A stretch of 15,940 bases of DNA, from contig JBKPOG010000183.1 in NCBI GenBank assembly GCA_046732975.1, positions 1 through 15,940 of the forward strand, read 5' to 3'. Both the position numbers and the translations under genes were made by a program. The notes below the pieces were generated by a model. The model searched no databases and was not told the DNA's origin. It saw nothing but the letters and a program-made list of their open reading frames with translations. This DNA is from JAMXLO01 sp046732975. GTDB taxonomy: Bacteria; Pseudomonadota; Alphaproteobacteria; Acetobacterales; Acetobacteraceae. Shown here in pieces: positions 13,291-15,940 of this stretch (position 1 is the first letter of the stretch; each line of letters starts with the position of its first letter).

Positions 13291-14397
13291 GTGGAGTGGG
13301 TCGACTGCGTCGTAGTGGGTGCCGGGGTGGTCGGTCTCGCAGTTGCGCGTGCATTGGCATTGGCCGGCCGTGAAGTGATCATTCTGGAGGCCGCGGACGG
13401 CATCGGCACCGAGACCTCATCGCGCAACAGCGAGGTGATCCATGCCGGCATCTACTATCCCGCCGGTAGTTTCATGGCGCGATTCTGCGTGGCTGGACGC
13501 CGCGCGCTCTATGCCTATTGCGCGGAGAAGGGCGTGCCGCATGCCAATTGCGGCAAGCTGATCGTCGCAACGAATGCCGAAGAGGATGCGATGCTTGCCG
13601 GCATCAAGCGGCGAGCCGAGGTGAATGGCGTCGAGGGCATGCGCGTGCTGAGTGCGACTGAGGCGATTGCGCTGGAACCGAACCTGTCATGCACCAGCGC
13701 CCTGCTGTCGCCGGTAACCGGCATCATCGACAGTCATGCCTTCATGCTGGCACTGGAAGGCGACGCGGAGAATGCCGGTGCGGTGCCGGTATTCCTCAGT
13801 CCGGTTACCGGTGGGCGTGTGGTGCAGGGCGGCGCTGAGATTGATATCGGGGGTGCCGATCCGATGACCCTGCGTTGCCGGTTGCTGGTCAACGCGACCG
13901 GGCTACATGCTCCCCGCTTTGCGTCGCGCATCATTGGCATGCCCTCGGATCGCATTCCCGGCGCCTACTACGCCAAGGGAAACTACTTCACGCTTTCGGG
14001 GCGTTCGCCGTTCACGCGGTTGATCTATCCCGTGCCGGTGCCCGGTGGACTTGGGGTACATCTGACGATCGACCTCGGTGGTCAGGCGCGGTTCGGACCC
14101 GACGTGCAATGGATAGATACGATCGACTATACAGTGGACGCGGCGCGAGCGGATAGCTTCTATGCGGCAGTACGGAAGTATTGGCCGGCGCTGAAGGACG
14201 GCGCGCTGCAACCCGGCTATTCCGGCATTCGGCCAAAGATCGTGCCGCGCGGCGCACCCGCACAGGATTTTGTGGTGCAGGGACCGCAGACGCATGGTGT
14301 GCCGGGGCTGATCAACCTGTTCGGAATCGAAAGCCCGGGCCTTACCGCCGCACTGGCGTTGGCGGATCATGTCGTGGAGGTGGCCGCCACCGGATAA
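13291..14397 (+). CDS. FAD-dependent oxidoreductase, LhgO/DAO type
   Basis: 368 residues. N-terminal Rossmann GAGVVG (10-15) with an acidic end (ILEA), then the family's TSSRNSEVIHAGIYYPAG (42-59) and CGKLIVAT; C-terminal GYSGIRPKI and NLFGIESPGLT (342-352) complete the FAD site. Closest known relatives are L-2-hydroxyglutarate oxidase/dehydrogenase (LhgO) and similar 2-hydroxyacid or amine oxidases. The permease stop TAG is directly followed by an in-frame TTG (13285) and then GTG (13291). The GGAG at 13278-13281 is 3 bases from the TTG but 9 from the GTG, so I prefer GTG. Role: oxidation of a 2-hydroxyacid or amino acid made in the pathway; the substrate is not determined. Confidence 0.87.
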   Translation: MEWVDCVVVGAGVVGLAVARALALAGREVIILEAADGIGTETSSRNSEVIHAGIYYPAGSFMARFCVAGRRALYAYCAEKGVPHANCGKLIVATNAEEDAMLAGIKRRAEVNGVEGMRVLSATEAIALEPNLSCTSALLSPVTGIIDSHAFMLALEGDAENAGAVPVFLSPVTGGRVVQGGAEIDIGGADPMTLRCRLLVNATGLHAPRFASRIIGMPSDRIPGAYYAKGNYFTLSGRSPFTRLIYPVPVPGGLGVHLTIDLGGQARFGPDVQWIDTIDYTVDAARADSFYAAVRKYWPALKDGALQPGYSGIRPKIVPRGAPAQDFVVQGPQTHGVPGLINLFGIESPGLTAALALADHVVEVAATG

Positions 14398-14446
14398 CGC
14401 TCAAACGTCTTCGCTTCTCGGCGCGCGTAGCCGCGCGGCTTGGTTC

Positions 14447-14454
14447 AAGGAGGT
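14447..14454 (+). promoter_or_regulatory. Strong Shine-Dalgarno fixing a TTG start
   Basis: AAGGAGGT (14447-14454) is the best Shine-Dalgarno sequence in the window. It is five bases upstream of the TTG at 14459, counted from the GGAGG core, which places the start exactly ahead of a signal peptide. It shows that the frame upstream (from 14369, overlapping the previous gene) is not used. Confidence 0.7.
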
Positions 14455-14458
14455 TCAC

Positions 14459-15763
14459 TTGCAACTGCGCGTCATCACTCTTGCGGCTGCCCTGCTAATG
14501 CCAGCCGTGAGGTCCCACGCTGATCAGATCCCGGCCGTGGCCGAGGCCAGCAATATGCAAATTATTGGTCACAGCGACCTGAACGGAGCAGGGAAGGGCG
14601 GCGAGGGGTTGGCTCTGGGGCAATACGCCAATGGCCAGCGTGTGTTGTTTCTTGCTCACGAGTCAGCGCCGATGTGCGTCAGCGTGATCGACGTGACGCA
14701 TCCGGAAGACCCGAAGGTCATCACCCAGCTGCCGGTCGAGGCAAACTTCGCGCGCTGTAACTCGTTGGGTCTGTCGGGGACCACGTTGGCCGTCGCGCAC
14801 CAGGTGGAGAAGCCGGGTCAGCCCTACGCCGGCATGGACGTGTACGACGTCAGCGACCCGACGCAGCCGAAGAAGTTATCGCACTTCGACACGTCGGGTC
14901 CGCATTCGCGCGGTGTACACTATTTGTGGTTCACCGATGGTCAGTTCGCGTATCTCTCAACAGGGGCCAAGGACTTCGTGCCGCACAACCAGGACGATGA
15001 TCAGTTCCTGATGATTGTCGATCTGCGCGATCCTGCGCATCCGCAGGAGGCAGGGCGATGGTGGATGCCGGGTACCCGCGTCGGCGACAAGGAACCGCCG
15101 CCACCGCGCGTGGCACCATTCGACGCTGGTATTCGCATGCATTCGCCGGCGTTGTCGCCGGATCGGCCGGATCGTGTCTACATTGGCTGGATCGACGGCG
15201 GCCTCGTGATCCTCGACATCAGCGACAAGTCCCATCCGAAGCTGGTCGCGCACAAGTCGTGGCAGTCGGTCGGCGATGGCTTTGCGCATACCCTGGTGCC
15301 GATCCCATCCCGCAACCTGCTGATCCAGAGCGAAGAAGCGACCGCGGCGAACTGCAAGGACTGGCCCAAACGCGACTGGGTGTGGGACATCAGCAACGAG
15401 CGCAACATCATCCCGTTGGCGGCTTTTCCTCCGCCAGCCGATTTCTCCGCGCTGTGTCAGGCGGGGGGACGGTTCGGTGCGCACAATATCGACATGAACC
15501 GGCCGGTGAGCACGTCGCGGACGCTCAGCAGAACGGTGGTCGGCAGCTTCTTCAATGGCGGCATTCGCGCCTATTCGATCGAGGATCCGTATCATCCGGT
15601 CGAGATCGGCTATCTGGTCGAGGCAGCGCCACCTGGCAACCAGACCCATACCATCCAGATCAACGACGTGTACGTCGATGAGAACGGGCTGATCTATGCC
15701 AATGACCGGCTGAGTGGCGGACTGGACATCGTTAAGTACACCGGGTCGGTGCCGTTGCAGTGA
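14459..15763 (+). CDS. Exported LVIVD-repeat protein
   Basis: 434 residues starting at a TTG. Residues 1-21 (LQLRVITLAAALLMPAVRSHA) form a signal peptide, so the mature protein is periplasmic or secreted. LVIVD-type repeats (PF08309; consensus like LVIVDVSDPxxPxxVGxY) occur near residues 74-90 (VSVIDVTHPEDPKVI), 127-142 (MDVYDVSDPTQPKKL), 184-199 (LMIVDLRDPAHPQEA), 249-264 (LVILDISDKSHPKLV) and 368-384 (IRAYSIEDPYHPVEI). The repeats form propeller-like beta blades usually thought to bind proteins, carbohydrate or surface partners. It is 61 bases after the FAD gene with its own strong ribosome-binding site; it may be the last gene of the operon. A GC stem (14422-14437) in that gap may attenuate. 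Function unknown. Confidence 0.85.
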   Translation: MQLRVITLAAALLMPAVRSHADQIPAVAEASNMQIIGHSDLNGAGKGGEGLALGQYANGQRVLFLAHESAPMCVSVIDVTHPEDPKVITQLPVEANFARCNSLGLSGTTLAVAHQVEKPGQPYAGMDVYDVSDPTQPKKLSHFDTSGPHSRGVHYLWFTDGQFAYLSTGAKDFVPHNQDDDQFLMIVDLRDPAHPQEAGRWWMPGTRVGDKEPPPPRVAPFDAGIRMHSPALSPDRPDRVYIGWIDGGLVILDISDKSHPKLVAHKSWQSVGDGFAHTLVPIPSRNLLIQSEEATAANCKDWPKRDWVWDISNERNIIPLAAFPPPADFSALCQAGGRFGAHNIDMNRPVSTSRTLSRTVVGSFFNGGIRAYSIEDPYHPVEIGYLVEAAPPGNQTHTIQINDVYVDENGLIYANDRLSGGLDIVKYTGSVPLQ

Positions 15764-15779
15764 CCGTCGACCAGTTTTT
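15744..15779 (+). terminator. Possible rho-independent terminator
   Basis: GGTCG (15744-15748) and CGACC (15768-15772) are complementary and are followed by a run of five T (15775-15779). The stem overlaps the stop codon of the LVIVD gene. The loop is long (19 bases) unless internal pairs form, so the call is weak. Confidence 0.25.
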
Positions 15780-15911
15780 GTAACGAAAACTCCACGACTG
15801 CATGCTAAGGGCTCGCCGAGAAACTAACGAATCAAGCGCGGGCGAAGAACGCATGAATAGAATCGCGAATGCACTAGGCGCGACGCGTGCACGGAAAGCT
15901 ATCCTGGGCGG

Positions 15912-15940
15912 GTGATCGACATCGACGATATCCGGATGCG
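15912..15940 (+). CDS. Possible start of a further gene (cut by window edge)
   Basis: A GTG at 15912 opens a frame reading MIDIDDIRM up to the edge, which looks like a protein N-terminus. Upstream GGGCGG is a poor ribosome-binding site. Nine residues are too few to identify a family. The preceding 148 bases (15764-15911) hold no other feature I can support beyond the possible terminator. Confidence 0.2.

Noticed and set aside
14422..14437. CGCGCG stem as a terminator between the FAD oxidoreductase and LVIVD genes
   Set aside because: Six-base alternating GC stem without a T-run; common by chance in high-GC DNA.
1..15940. CRISPR array, tRNA, rRNA, insertion sequence or integrase
   Set aside because: No regularly spaced repeats, cloverleaf-like segments, transposase motifs or terminal inverted repeats were found when reading through.

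Overview
The window is high-GC, densely coding bacterial DNA with nearly all genes tightly packed. The gene set points to an alphaproteobacterium, most likely a member of or relative of the Acetobacteraceae. This rests on a Caulobacter-type XylB-like sugar dehydrogenase, a small GcrA/AsnC-like HTH protein paired with a DUF6362-type protein, a glycine-zipper type lipoprotein, and frequent TTG/GTG starts. The taxonomic call is inference from gene families, not from a marker gene.

Left part (1-3492): the 5' end of a lipoprotein gene leaves the window on the minus strand. Divergent from it is an orphan phosphotransacetylase-family gene with no acetate kinase beside it. It meets an XRE regulator head-on. 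The regulator is divergent from a two-gene unit (small HTH protein plus DUF6362-type protein) that resembles a phage- or island-derived regulatory remnant. A CgeB-like glycosyltransferase follows.

Middle (3493-5282): a minus-strand cupin gene, then about 790 bases with no strong gene and several candidate micro-ORFs. Two of these encode 25-26 residue single-span peptides that both begin MEPID and lie on opposite strands. A small protein that may resemble the YflT stress family is also here.

Right part (5283-15763): a divergent metabolic locus. To the left run a class III (GSA-aminomutase-like) aminotransferase and an exported class-C beta-lactamase-like serine hydrolase. To the right run eight closely spaced genes: cyclic amidohydrolase, gluconokinase, XylB-like SDR dehydrogenase, DUF962/Mpo1-like membrane protein, SMP-30 lactonase, AzgA-type NCS2 permease, LhgO-like FAD oxidoreductase, and an exported LVIVD-repeat protein. 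Dehydrogenase, lactonase and kinase form a logical aldose to lactone to aldonate to phospho-aldonate route into the Entner-Doudoroff or pentose-phosphate pathway. Permease, amidohydrolase and aminotransferase form a plausible route for a cyclic nitrogen compound. I infer that the locus may catabolise a compound, or related compounds, with both a sugar and a cyclic amide/imide part. This is the best candidate here for an undescribed system. The substrate cannot be read from the sequence.

No rRNA, tRNA, CRISPR array, transposase or recognisable insertion sequence was seen.
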